The position numbers and the translations under genes were made by a program. 64,000 bases of DNA, from positions 1 through 64,000 of the forward strand of contig NZ_MSCT01000009.1 in NCBI RefSeq assembly GCF_001921865.1, written 5' to 3'. Shown here in pieces: positions 19,651 to 27,822 of the stretch. The DNA comes from Pseudomonas chlororaphis. GTDB lineage: Bacteria > Pseudomonadota > Gammaproteobacteria > Pseudomonadales > Pseudomonadaceae. Within the stretch, counting starts at the first letter, position 1, and the number at the start of each line of letters is the position of its first letter. The notes below the pieces were generated by a model. It was not told the origin of the DNA. It saw nothing but the letters and a program-made list of their open reading frames with translations, and did not search any database.

Positions 19651-20157
19651 ATGCAACGCAAGACCCTTGTTCACGACGAATGCCCGATCGCCCGCAGCCT
19701 GGAACGGGTGGGCGAGTGGTGGAGCATCTTGATCATGCGCGACGCGCTGCAGGGCCTGCGGCGTTTCGAGGAGTTTTCCCGCAGCCTGGACATCGCCCCC
19801 AACATGCTGACCCGCCGCCTGAATTCGCTGGTCGAGGCCGGCTTGCTGGAGCGCCAGCCCTACAGCCAGCGCCCGCTGCGGTACCAATATGTGCCGACCG
19901 CCCGGGGCGAGGACTTTCGGGTGGTGCTGATGGCGTTCGTCGCCTGGGGCAATCGGCATTACGCGCCGGAAGGGGAAAGCGTGCAGATCGTCGAGCGCGC
20001 CACCGGGCGCCCGGTGCGGCCGATGATGGCGGACCTGGTCGATGGCCGCCCGGTGCCGTTGGAGCAATGCACGGTCCAGGCCGGCCCGCGGGCCAGCGAC
20101 GGTATACGCCAGCGGATGCAAACCCTGCAGGCGCTGGAAACCGAGCGGGAGGCCTGA
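19651..20157 (+). CDS. HxlR-family transcriptional regulator
   Basis: 168 residues. The N-terminal CPIARSLERVGEWWSILIMR is the typical HxlR start with the conserved Cys and WxxxIL pattern, followed by a winged helix (FEEFSRSLDIAPNMLTRRLN) and a C-terminal extension from about residue 110 beyond the standard domain. Members are often redox or aldehyde responsive through the conserved Cys. It probably controls itself and the divergent KAS II-like gene through the palindrome at 19584-19606. Confidence 0.9.
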   Translation: MQRKTLVHDECPIARSLERVGEWWSILIMRDALQGLRRFEEFSRSLDIAPNMLTRRLNSLVEAGLLERQPYSQRPLRYQYVPTARGEDFRVVLMAFVAWGNRHYAPEGESVQIVERATGRPVRPMMADLVDGRPVPLEQCTVQAGPRASDGIRQRMQTLQALETEREA

Positions 20158-20189
20158 GCGGCCACCGCTCGGTCAAGGACGGGCGCCGC

Positions 20190-20603
20190 TCACTGGGCCT
20201 TTTCGCAATTGACCATCCACGCGGCGCCGAAGCGGTCGACCAGCATGCCGAAGCGCGCCGCCCAGAAGGTCGCTTCCAGGGGCATCTGCACGGTGCCCTG
20301 GTCCGCCAGGGCGGCGAACACCCGTTCGGCCTCGGCGATGCTGTCGACGTTCAGCGACACCGAGCAACCGTGGATGCCCGAGTACGGCCGGTCGGGCGTG
20401 CTGTCCGAGCCCATGATGGCCTGGTCGCCGACCAGCAGGCGGGTATGGATGACCAGGTCGTGATATTCGGCGGGAACATGGTCGCGGGCCGGGCTTTCGC
20501 CGAAGGTCATCATGACGTCGAGCCTGCCTTGCAGGCACTGGGCGTAAAAGGTGAAAGCGGCTGCGCAATCGCCGTTGAAGATCAGGTAGGGATTGATTTT
20601 CAT
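20190..20603 (-). CDS. VOC-superfamily (PhnB-like) protein
   Basis: 137 residues (MKINPYLIFNGDCAAAFTFY). The sequence shows the two-module glyoxalase/VOC pattern of the PhnB/3-demethylubiquinone methyltransferase-like group: INPYLIFNGDCAAAFTFYAQ at the start and ATFWAARFGMLVDRFGAAWM at the end. Such proteins are metal-binding or catalytically silent; the substrate cannot be told. The gene is followed by the end of the HxlR gene (convergent). Confidence 0.85.
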   Translation of the reverse strand: MKINPYLIFNGDCAAAFTFYAQCLQGRLDVMMTFGESPARDHVPAEYHDLVIHTRLLVGDQAIMGSDSTPDRPYSGIHGCSVSLNVDSIAEAERVFAALADQGTVQMPLEATFWAARFGMLVDRFGAAWMVNCEKAQ

Positions 20604-20813
20604 GCGGGGCTCCGGGGTAGGCAGGGGTAAGCGGCCTGTCGCCGCAAACTGATGGGGGACGACCCCACCAGCAAAGCCGCAATCCGTTGTGGCCGCGGGC
20701 TTTTTTTAGAGGATTTTGTTCTGGCGTCGTTGCCGGTTATCGCCGTCGGTGCGAGGCACCCGCGGCAAAGCGCCCGGCCCGCGCCAGGTCGGCGACGGGC
20801 CGGGGCGGCCGCG

Positions 20814-22277
20814 TTACACCAGCTGGGTCCGGGGCACGCCCAGCAGGCCGGTCAGGCGGTCCATGATGGCCTGCTGCCGGGCGCGGTCGGCCAGGTAGTC
20901 GGCCTCGGCGCTGGCGATATCGGCCGAGCAGTGCGGGCAGGTGGTTTCATGGGCGTGGATGTACTGCCAGCAGCCGCGGCACAGGGCCAACTGCGTGGGC
21001 AGGCGGCCTTCCTCGGGGGATTTCTGCCCCTGGTTGATCCACGCCAGCTTGATCACCTGGCCGCTGTCGCTGACGCTGCCGAGGGTTTCGCCGGTGTCGA
21101 TGCGTTCGGTGATCAGGTCGAAGCGGCCGACCGCGAACGACGCCTGGGCGGCGTCCTCAAGCTTGACGATGCGTTCGCGCAGGCCCTTTTTCTGCAGGTC
21201 CAGGGCGCGGTAGTGGCAGTACGGATTGTTGCCGGGCTTGCCCAGCAGCGAGTGCGAGGTCCAGGTGCAGCCGCCGCGGCACACGTCGTTGTAATAGCAG
21301 GTGCGGCAATAGCCCCAGAGGTCGTCGACCGAGCGCAGGCGGCCGAAATGCATGCCCTCGCTGTAGTGCCAGATATCGTGCAGGTTCATGTCGCGCACGT
21401 TGCCGCCGGAGAAACCCACCGTGGCCAGCGACGGGCAACCCTTCACCGTTCCGTCGGCCTCCAGGGCCAGCACCGTTTGCCCGGCGGCGCAGCCGCTCCA
21501 GTGCACGCGCTCGTCGCCGAAGCCGCGCCACATATGTTCGTAAGGGCCGTAGTAACCGATGTTGTTGCCGACGTTCATCAGCAGCCCGCGTTCCTGGCCT
21601 TCGCGGTACAGGCGCGCGAGCAGCGGCATGACCTCCAGCAACTGGTAGGGCTGCAACAGCAGCTCGGGGTGATCCACCGCGTTGCCCATGGCCACCGTCA
21701 GCTGGATCTGCCAATGGCTGGCGCCCAGGTCGATGATCAGGTTCATCAGCGCTTCCAGGTCGGGCAGGGTGGCCGCGCCGATCTGCGTGTTGACGCTGAC
21801 CGCGAGCCCGGCCTGCTTGGCCCGGCGCAGGGTGTCCACGGCCTTGTCGAACGAGCCCTGGACATTGCGCACGGCGTCGTGCAGCGGCGCCAGGCCGTCC
21901 AGCGAAACCCCCACGCCGTTGAGCCCGGCGTCCACCGCGGCCTGCATCTTCGCTGGGGTCAGGTTGCGCCCGCCGGTCTGGATCGCGCAGTAGATGCCGT
22001 GGTCGTGGATGGCCTGGATCAGGTGGGTCCAGTCCTTGCGCAAATAGGCTTCGCCGCCGATCAGGGTGATCTCGCGCGTGCCGAGGGCGGCGAGGGCGTC
22101 GATCACGTCCAGGCATTCCTGGGTGTTCAATTCGTTGGGGCGTCGGTGGCCGGCGCGCGAGCCGCAGTGCAGGCACTTGAGGTCGCAGGCAAGGGTGATT
22201 TCCCACACCACATGCACCGGTACATAACGCTTGAGGTCGGTTTCGCTGAGGTAACGGGCGGGGCGATTGGCTGACAT
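20814..22277 (-). CDS. Radical SAM/SPASM peptide maturase (GDL-motif peptide-associated)
   Basis: 487 residues from the ATG at 22277 (AAGGA site upstream). Radical SAM cluster Cys31-x3-Cys35-x2-Cys38 (CDLKCLHCGSRAG), GGEAYLR for SAM binding, then a SPASM domain with Cys263, 281, 324, 327, 333, 337 and 354, the number and spacing expected for two auxiliary Fe-S clusters. The tail adds a zinc-ribbon-like C433xxC436 and C447xxC450. SPASM enzymes of this sort modify ribosomally made peptides. It is the last gene of an operon whose three upstream genes share a C-terminal GDL-bearing module, and I recall the family name 'GDL motif peptide-associated radical SAM/SPASM maturase'. The chemistry performed is unknown. 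Confidence 0.88.
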   Translation of the reverse strand: MSANRPARYLSETDLKRYVPVHVVWEITLACDLKCLHCGSRAGHRRPNELNTQECLDVIDALAALGTREITLIGGEAYLRKDWTHLIQAIHDHGIYCAIQTGGRNLTPAKMQAAVDAGLNGVGVSLDGLAPLHDAVRNVQGSFDKAVDTLRRAKQAGLAVSVNTQIGAATLPDLEALMNLIIDLGASHWQIQLTVAMGNAVDHPELLLQPYQLLEVMPLLARLYREGQERGLLMNVGNNIGYYGPYEHMWRGFGDERVHWSGCAAGQTVLALEADGTVKGCPSLATVGFSGGNVRDMNLHDIWHYSEGMHFGRLRSVDDLWGYCRTCYYNDVCRGGCTWTSHSLLGKPGNNPYCHYRALDLQKKGLRERIVKLEDAAQASFAVGRFDLITERIDTGETLGSVSDSGQVIKLAWINQGQKSPEEGRLPTQLALCRGCWQYIHAHETTCPHCSADIASAEADYLADRARQQAIMDRLTGLLGVPRTQLV

Positions 22278-22428
22278 GGGCAGTCCTTGGGCGCACACAG
22301 GCGCGCGACACACACCGGGCGGAGGTCCGCGCCGGGCTGGCGCTGCCGGCTCGGGCGGACACAGGGTTTGCCAGTGACGAACCGGGCCCGCTCCCCGGGA
22401 AGGGAACGCCAGGCCCGGACGCCACCGC

Positions 22429-23010
22429 TCAGCGAGCTTCGAGGCGGGCGATCTCGGCGTTCAGCTGCTGCAAGGCGCTGCGCAGGGCATCGCTGCTGGC
22501 CAGTTGCTGTTCGCCCTGGCGCACGACTGCCTTGAGCTGCGCCAGGTCTCCGCTGCTCTGCGCCTGCTGCACCGCGACGGCATACAGCGGCACGGGGTGA
22601 TGCGGTACCGGCTCGGGGTGGGGGACCGACGCCTGGCTGACGGTGGCGTGCTGCACGTCCTGCCAGCTGCCCTGGTAGCAGTATTTGTAGCTGGCGAAGC
22701 CGCTGGCCCAGTCGAGCCCGAGGATGCCTTGCAGGTGGAAGGTCGCGGCGATCTGGCTGGTCGGGCCGCTGGGGTTGCCGGTGAGCGTCAGGATGATATG
22801 GCCTTCGGTCGACGGATGCAGTTGCAGCTGGGAATAGTCGCCCCACACGTCGGCGAAGAAATTCACCGGCGGATAGGTGCTCTTGAACACGCAGGCAACG
22901 CCGCTGACTTTTTTCTGCGGGGTGTTGACCAAGAGGTCGAGGGTCAGAACCGGGGCGCCCACCAACGCGGTGGTGACGTGCAGGCGGGTGTGGAACAGTC
23001 CAGTTTGCAT
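22429..23010 (-). CDS. GDL-module protein 3 (DUF1842/DUF1843-like architecture)
   Basis: 193 residues, ATG at 23010 behind AAGGAG. The N-terminal ~120 residues form a beta-rich domain (VLTLDLLVNTPQKKVSGVA ... FADVWGDYSQLQL) clearly related to that of the next gene upstream. After a Pro/His-rich linker (VPHPEPVPHHPVPL) comes YAVAVQQAQSSGDLAQLKAV and a helical tail ending ARLEAR. I believe these halves correspond to Pfam DUF1842 and DUF1843. It has no signal peptide. It is a candidate substrate or scaffold for the adjacent radical SAM enzyme. Confidence 0.8.
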   Translation of the reverse strand: MQTGLFHTRLHVTTALVGAPVLTLDLLVNTPQKKVSGVACVFKSTYPPVNFFADVWGDYSQLQLHPSTEGHIILTLTGNPSGPTSQIAATFHLQGILGLDWASGFASYKYCYQGSWQDVQHATVSQASVPHPEPVPHHPVPLYAVAVQQAQSSGDLAQLKAVVRQGEQQLASSDALRSALQQLNAEIARLEAR

Positions 23011-23063
23011 GGTGCAACTCCTTGTGTGTGTTCAGGGAAACCGGGTCGGGAGGCGAGCGCTGG

Positions 23064-23699
23064 TCAGCGACGCTCGAGCTTGCCGATTTCGTCCTTGGCC
23101 GCATCCAGCGCGCTGCGCAGTAGCGGCAACTGTTCCAGTTGCTGTTTGGCCTGGCTGGCCAGGGTTTTCATCTGGGCCAGGTCGCCGCTGGCGATGGCGC
23201 CATGGATCGGCGCGGCGTACAGCGGGTGGATCGGCGCATAGGCCTGCAGGGGCGCGGCGGTTTCCTGCGGCGCTCGAAGGGCATAGGAAGGGATCGAGTC
23301 GGCCAGCTGGGCCGGCACATTCTCCACCGATACCCAGCGCTGGCCGTCGTAGTACTGATAGTTGGCGATGCCGTTCTTCCAGTCGTTGTCCACCACCAGC
23401 TGGATCTTGAAGGTGATGATCGAGTTCGAGCCCGGTCCGCCCTGATTGCCCTGGGCGGTGATGAGGATCTTGCTCAAGCTGGGTGGCATGACGGTCAGGT
23501 AGGTGTATTGCCCCCACACGTCGGATGACAGCTCCAGCGGCGGGTTGACGGCCTGGGTGATGAGCGAGGTGCCGCGCACGGACTGCTCGGGGGTGTAGAC
23601 CAGCAGGTCGAGGGTAAGGCTCGGCGCGCCGGGGATCGGGTTGCCGATCCGGTAGCTGAGCGGAAACAGGCCAACAGCGGGCGAAGTGGAACCGGACAT
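23064..23699 (-). CDS. GDL-module protein 2 (DUF1842/DUF1843-like architecture)
   Basis: 211 residues from the ATG at 23699, chosen because TTGGAGG lies at ideal distance. The N-terminal beta-rich domain has SLTLDLLVYTPEQSVRGTS and SSDVWGQYTYLTVMP, parallel to the 193-residue protein; the C-terminus has IHGAIASGDLAQMKTLASQA followed by a helix ending GKLERR. The spacing to the next gene is 53 bases. The two paralogues diverged well but keep the same order of domains, arguing for a functional pair. Function unknown; candidate substrate of the maturase. Confidence 0.8.
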   Translation of the reverse strand: MSGSTSPAVGLFPLSYRIGNPIPGAPSLTLDLLVYTPEQSVRGTSLITQAVNPPLELSSDVWGQYTYLTVMPPSLSKILITAQGNQGGPGSNSIITFKIQLVVDNDWKNGIANYQYYDGQRWVSVENVPAQLADSIPSYALRAPQETAAPLQAYAPIHPLYAAPIHGAIASGDLAQMKTLASQAKQQLEQLPLLRSALDAAKDEIGKLERR

Positions 23700-23734
23700 G
23701 ATTGCCTCCAATGCGTTAGAAAATGGAAACGGCG

Positions 23735-23923
23735 TTAGCGCCGTTCCAGACGGGCGACTTCCTGTGCCAACTGCTCGTAGGCACTGCTCAGGTCTTTGGA
23801 TTCTTTCTGGGACGGATCGCGTTGCTTGAGCAGGGTTTTCATCTGCGGCAGGTTGCCGAGGGAGATGGCTTGTTGGATCGCCACGCCGTAAGGCGTGATG
23901 GGGTGCAGCGAGGATGAACTCAT
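23735..23923 (-). CDS. Short GDL-module peptide (62 residues), first gene of the maturase operon
   Basis: 62 residues, ATG at 23923 behind GGAAGG. It consists only of the C-terminal module seen in the next two genes: PYGVAIQQAISLGNLPQMKT, then a Lys/Glu-rich helix ending ARLERR. The motif reads GNL here instead of GDL. Size and position (first gene, maturase last) fit a precursor peptide, but it has no obvious leader/core boundary, Cys or Gly-Gly cleavage site. It could equally be a helical partner protein. Confidence 0.78.
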   Translation of the reverse strand: MSSSSLHPITPYGVAIQQAISLGNLPQMKTLLKQRDPSQKESKDLSSAYEQLAQEVARLERR

Positions 23924-24307
23924 GGCGTTGCCTTCCGTGGGGGTTGCAGAGACTGCGCTATCCGGCAGCTTTTGCAGTTAAGCAGGGGGAAGGCCCAGGC
24001 ACGGGCGAGGCAAGGGATTAACTTCTAATAGCCCTTATCGGGAAAAAATATATTCAGGCGGAACAAGGTAGTGGCGCGGTGCTATAGCGCGTTTGGCTAT
24101 CAGGGGGCGAGGTCTTAACAGGAATGGGTACAAGCAGGCGCCGCGCGTTGCTGCCGATCGACGCCAGGGTTGCCGCCCTTGTAGCCGCTGCCGCAGGCTG
24201 CGACAGGACCGAAGGTCCTCCAGCGTTCTCAAGACTCCTGCGCCCCCTGCGGGGTCGATCGCAGCCTCGCAGGCTCGGCAGCGGCTACAGGGGGGCGGTT
24301 GCGAGGT
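23924..24307. other. Promoter region of the GDL operon and a REP pair
   Basis: The left 180 bases are the upstream region of the 62-residue peptide gene; they include an A/T-rich stretch near 24045-24056 and the 8-base palindrome GCTATAGC near 24080. The right part is a REP inverted pair (described separately). No gene is visible. Confidence 0.5.
24180..24289. repeat. REP inverted pair (TGTAGCCGCTGCC type)
   Basis: TGTAGCCGCTGCCGCAGGCT at the left and the inverse form ending GGCAGCGGCTACA at the right. The same pair type occurs at 28634-28786, 41844-41981, 52862-52983 and 57344-57492. Confidence 0.85.
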
Positions 24308-24904
24308 TCAGGCCACCGCGTTGCAGGGAGCTGCGCCGCCCAGCAGGCGCTCGATGGCTCCGCTCAACAGGTTTTCCAGCAGCACGCCCCGTTCGCGCTC
24401 GCTCAAGGACTGTTCGTTGAACCAGCTGGGGGCGCTGTTCAGCAGGCTGGCCACCGCGTGAGCCGTGGCCCGCCGGGTCGCTTCGCCGAGGCCGGGCGGG
24501 GGGGCCAAGAGTTGCAACAACTGCAGCTCGTAGCGTTCGCGCAGGTGCCTGACCCGTGCTTGCTGGTCGGGGCTCAGACAGCCGCTGTCGCGTTCCACCA
24601 GGCGAAAATGCCGCGGCAGTTCCCGGTGCAGCTTCAGGTGGGCGCGGATCAGCGCCGGCAGGCAGTCGCCCTGGGGCTTGCGCTTTTGCAGGCGCTGGAG
24701 GGTGCAGTGGAGCTCATCGTAGAACTCTTCGATCAGGTCCAGCAGCAGGTGCTGCTTGCTCGGGTAATGGTGGTACAGCGAGCCCGGGGCCAACCCCAAG
24801 TGGCTCGCCAGCTCGCGCATGCCGACCTGGCCGAAGCCCTTGCTGGCGAACAGCTCCAGGGCCTTGTCGCGGCTCTCGGCGAAGTTCGAGCAACGCTCAG
24901 CCAT
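24308..24904 (-). CDS. TetR-family transcriptional regulator
   Basis: 198 residues from the ATG at 24904, which overlaps the end of the upstream dehydrogenase gene by 8 bases (TATGGCTGA), giving translational coupling. The N-terminal helix-turn-helix is typical (ALELFASKGFGQVGMRELAS, HLGLAPGSLYHHYPSKQHLL). The remaining residues form the helical ligand domain. Coupling to a 3-hydroxyacyl-CoA dehydrogenase suggests an acyl-CoA-type effector, which is inference. Longer in-frame starts lie inside the dehydrogenase gene and are rejected. Confidence 0.9.
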   Translation of the reverse strand: MAERCSNFAESRDKALELFASKGFGQVGMRELASHLGLAPGSLYHHYPSKQHLLLDLIEEFYDELHCTLQRLQKRKPQGDCLPALIRAHLKLHRELPRHFRLVERDSGCLSPDQQARVRHLRERYELQLLQLLAPPPGLGEATRRATAHAVASLLNSAPSWFNEQSLSERERGVLLENLLSGAIERLLGGAAPCNAVA

Positions 24905-25748
24905 AGGCGTGGAACCCACGACCGCTTTTGCGCCCCAGGTAACCGGCGGCGACCATTTCCTTGAGCAGCGGCGCGGGGCGGTACTTGCTGTCGTTGAAGC
25001 CGTCGTAGAAGGCCGCAAGGATCGCCAGCAGGGTGTCCAGGCCGATCAGGTCGGCCAGGGCCAGCGGGCCGATCGGCTGGTTGCAGCCCAGGCGCATGCC
25101 GGCGTCGATGTCCTCGGCGCTGGCCAGGCCTTCCTGCAAGACCAGGATCGCCTCGTTGATCATCGGCACCAGGATCCGGTTGACTACGAAGCCCGGGCGG
25201 TTGCCGGCGGTGATCGCGGTCTTGCCCAGGCGCGTGGCCAGCTCCAGGGCCAGGGCGTGGGTCGCGTCGCTGGTCTGCAGGCCGCGGATCACTTCGATCA
25301 GGCCCATCACTGGCACCGGGTTGAAGAAGTGCAGGCCGATAAAACGCTCGGGGGCGCTGACACTGGCGGCCAACTGAGTGATCGACAGCGACGAGGTGTT
25401 GGAGGCAATGACGCAGGTGCTGGAAACCTGGGCGGCGATCTGTTGCAGCACCCGCAGTTTCAGGTCGAGGTTTTCCGTGGCCGCCTCGATCACCAACTGC
25501 GCATCCGCGAGGCTGGCATAGTCGGTGCTGGTGCGGATGCGTCCGAGGGCGGCGTGTTTTTGCGCTTCTGTCAGGCTGTCCTTGGCGATCTGCCGGTCGA
25601 GGTTCTTGGCCACGGTGGCCACGGCCTTTTGCAGGGCGCTGTCGCTGATGTCCAGCAAGGTCACGTCGAACCCGGCCAGGGCGCAGACTTGCGCGATCCC
25701 GTTACCCATGGTGCCGGCGCCGATCACGCCGATGTTGTGCAGATTCAT
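24897..25748 (-). CDS. 3-hydroxybutyryl-CoA dehydrogenase
   Basis: 283 residues from the ATG at 25748 (MNLHNIGVIGAGTMGNGIAQ), with GGAAGAG upstream. The Rossmann motif GAGTMGNGIAQ binds NAD. The catalytic His is in LHFFNPVPVMGLIEVI, and NRPGFVVNRILVPMINEA is the family signature. It is a short, single-function PaaH/HbdA-type enzyme oxidising 3-hydroxyacyl-CoA to 3-oxoacyl-CoA (or the reverse). It is divergent from an AraC regulator and co-transcribed with the TetR gene. Confidence 0.93.
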   Translation of the reverse strand: MNLHNIGVIGAGTMGNGIAQVCALAGFDVTLLDISDSALQKAVATVAKNLDRQIAKDSLTEAQKHAALGRIRTSTDYASLADAQLVIEAATENLDLKLRVLQQIAAQVSSTCVIASNTSSLSITQLAASVSAPERFIGLHFFNPVPVMGLIEVIRGLQTSDATHALALELATRLGKTAITAGNRPGFVVNRILVPMINEAILVLQEGLASAEDIDAGMRLGCNQPIGPLALADLIGLDTLLAILAAFYDGFNDSKYRPAPLLKEMVAAGYLGRKSGRGFHAYG

Positions 25749-25918
25749 TTGGCTACTCTTCCTTCGTCCGGGCGTGTCGCAGAGCGGCGCGGGAGCGTCT
25801 TGCAATGCAACCTTCGAGGCGTGAGTCTAGTGCTCGCGCCAACCCCGGCCTATGCCGCAAGCGTTCAGCCGCGCTGGCGTTTTTTGCCATGTTCACCGTC
25901 ACAGAGAGCAGTCATTCG

Positions 25919-26932
25919 ATGCGGGAAAAGGATTCGGTCGCGGTCTACTTCGTGCAGGTCATGGTCCATGCCCTGCGCGACCATCCCGAGCGCCTGGCCG
26001 CGGTGCTGGCCGAGGCGGGCATCGACCCGGCCGTGCTCGCCCAGCCCGAGGCGCGGATCCCGGCCAGTGCCTTCGCGGCGCTGTGGCTGATCCAGATCCG
26101 CGAGTTGCAGGACGAGTTTTTCCAGCTCGATTCCCACGGCCTGCCGCCGGGGGCGTTCGCCCTGATCTGTCGCGGGCTGATCCAGGAGCCGACCCTGGAA
26201 AAAGCCCTGCGCCAATGCCTGGCCAACTTCGGCCTGTTCCTGCGCGACTTTCGCGGCAGCCTCAGCGTGCGCGGCAAACGCGCGGTCCTGCGCCTCGACA
26301 GCCAACCCCGCGACGACGCCTGCGGGCGTTATGGCGAAGAGACCTTCCTGGTGCTGATGATCAGCCTGCTGTGCTGGCTCGGCGGGCGGCGCATTCCCAT
26401 CGACCGCGCCGACTTGCGTTTTCCGCGCCTGGCCCTGAGCGACGATGCGCTGCTCTGGGGGCCGAACCTGACTTTCGGCGCCGAACGCAGCGAAATCGAG
26501 TTCGACAGCCGTTTTCTGCGCCTGCCGGTGGTCCAGGACCTGGCGGCGCTCAAGGTGTTCCTGCGCAGCGCGCCGCAGTGGCTGGTGATCCGTTTTCGCA
26601 ACCAGCATGGCCTGGCGACCCAGCTTTATCAGCGTCTGCGGCGCAGCCATTACAGCCAGTGGCCGACCCTGGAAGCCTTTGCCGACGAGGCCGGGATCAG
26701 CCCCAGCACCCTGCGTCGACGCCTGGAGCGCGAGGGCGTGTCGTACCAGGAGATCAAGGACGAAGTGCGCCGCGCCATGGCCGTCGAGCTGCTGCGCCAA
26801 AGCCGCTTGAGCATCGGCGAAATCGCCGAGCGCACTGGCTTCCAGGAACCCAGCGCCTTCCACCGCGCGTTCAAGAAGTGGACCGGCGAAAGCCCCGGTC
26901 GTTACCGCGCGCGCTTCCAGCCGGTGGCCTGA
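25919..26932 (+). CDS. AraC-family transcriptional regulator
   Basis: 337 residues from the ATG at 25919 (MREKDSVAVYFVQVMVHALR), the usual length of the arabinose-binding-like AraC group (OruR/GbdR-like); an upstream ATG at 25889 has no ribosome site. The N-terminal ~200 residues match the Arabinose_bd-type effector domain (LRQCLANFGLFLRDFRGSLS), and the C-terminal AraC DNA-binding domain is clear (FADEAGISPSTLRRRLEREG, IGEIAERTGFQEPSAFHRAF). It is divergent from the 3-hydroxybutyryl-CoA dehydrogenase, its likely target. Confidence 0.9.
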   Translation: MREKDSVAVYFVQVMVHALRDHPERLAAVLAEAGIDPAVLAQPEARIPASAFAALWLIQIRELQDEFFQLDSHGLPPGAFALICRGLIQEPTLEKALRQCLANFGLFLRDFRGSLSVRGKRAVLRLDSQPRDDACGRYGEETFLVLMISLLCWLGGRRIPIDRADLRFPRLALSDDALLWGPNLTFGAERSEIEFDSRFLRLPVVQDLAALKVFLRSAPQWLVIRFRNQHGLATQLYQRLRRSHYSQWPTLEAFADEAGISPSTLRRRLEREGVSYQEIKDEVRRAMAVELLRQSRLSIGEIAERTGFQEPSAFHRAFKKWTGESPGRYRARFQPVA

Positions 26933-26942
26933 CCGGCCGGGC

Positions 26943-27566
26943 TCAAACCGCCAACCCCAGCGCCTGCAACTGTCGCCGGGTCTCTGCCCCCGACCGGTGC
27001 TGGATCGCGTGCCAGCCCAGGGCCTTGGCGGCGACGATATTCGGCGCGTGATCGTCGATGAACACCAATTCCCCAGGCGCCACATCCGGCAGGTGCGCGC
27101 GAATGCGCTCCAGGGTGGTGTGGTAGATCGGTGCCTCCGGTTTGATCTGCCGCTCCTGGCCGGACACCACGATGTCGCGAAAACGCCGCAGGAACGGGTA
27201 GTTCTCCCAGGCATAGGGGAAGGTTTCCTGGGACCAGTTGGTCAGCCCGAACAGCGGCATTTGCGACTGGTGCAGGTCTTCCAGCAAGGCCACGCCGTCA
27301 TCCAGCTGGCCGCGGAGCATCTCCGGCCAGCGTCCGTAATAGGCTTCGATCAGCGGGGTATGTTCCGGGTGTTCGGCGACCAGGCTGCGGGTTGCTTCGG
27401 CCAGCGTTCGCCCGGCGTCCTGCTGGGTATTCCAGGCCTGGGTGCAAATGGTCTCGAGGAACCATTGGCGGCGGGTGTCGTCGGGGATCAGTTGGCGGTA
27501 CAGGTGGTGCGGGTTCCAGTCGAATAGCACGCCACCGAAGTCGAAAACTACAGCGCGGATGGTCAT
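26943..27566 (-). CDS. HAD-superfamily hydrolase (haloacid dehalogenase/YihX-like)
   Basis: 207 residues from the ATG at 27566 behind AAGGA. HAD motif I is VVFDFGGVLFDW, motif II is GLTNWS, the motif III Lys is in RQIKPEAPIY and motif IV is VFIDDHAPN. The small alpha-helical cap places it in subfamily I, close to YihX/alpha-D-glucose-1-phosphatase types. The substrate is probably a small sugar phosphate. It is convergent with the AraC gene, leaving 10 bases between stops. Confidence 0.88.
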   Translation of the reverse strand: MTIRAVVFDFGGVLFDWNPHHLYRQLIPDDTRRQWFLETICTQAWNTQQDAGRTLAEATRSLVAEHPEHTPLIEAYYGRWPEMLRGQLDDGVALLEDLHQSQMPLFGLTNWSQETFPYAWENYPFLRRFRDIVVSGQERQIKPEAPIYHTTLERIRAHLPDVAPGELVFIDDHAPNIVAAKALGWHAIQHRSGAETRRQLQALGLAV

Positions 27567-27675
27567 TGGCACGTCCTTATGAATGGTTGTGGATCGGGGC
27601 GTTATCCTGCGACGTCATACGGAGCAATGCAATTTGCTGGCGTATCGACAGATGCGGGAAGGGTGCTGGTGGCTA

Positions 27676-27704
27676 TGTAGGAGCGAAGCTTGCTCGCGAT
27701 GGCG
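27676..27704 (+). repeat. REP (TGTAGGAGC type)
   Basis: TGTAGGAGCGAAGCTTGCTC followed by GCGATGGCG. It precedes a 70-base partial unit (GTGTACCTATCC ... GGTGGGCTTC) that is also found at about 41402-41465. Confidence 0.8.
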
Positions 27705-27780
27705 TTCGTTCTGGCACCGCATTTTTTGGATGGTGTACCTATCCGTCGTTGCGGTCACTGGCGATTACGCGGTGGGCTTC

Positions 27781-27809
27781 TGTAGGAGCGCAGCTTGCTC
27801 GCGATAGCG
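27781..27809 (+). repeat. REP (TGTAGGAGC type)
   Basis: TGTAGGAGCGCAGCTTGCTC followed by GCGATAGCG, directly upstream of structured repeat copy A. Confidence 0.8.
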
Positions 27810-27822
27810 TCGGTTCTGACAC

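Noticed and set aside
20652..22274. Open frame of about 540 codons opposite the radical SAM gene
   Set aside because: The minus-strand gene has complete cofactor motifs, a proper start and operon context; the plus frame has none.
24035..24232. Open frame on the minus strand across the REP pair before the GDL operon
   Set aside because: It consists of REP sequence, without a ribosome site.
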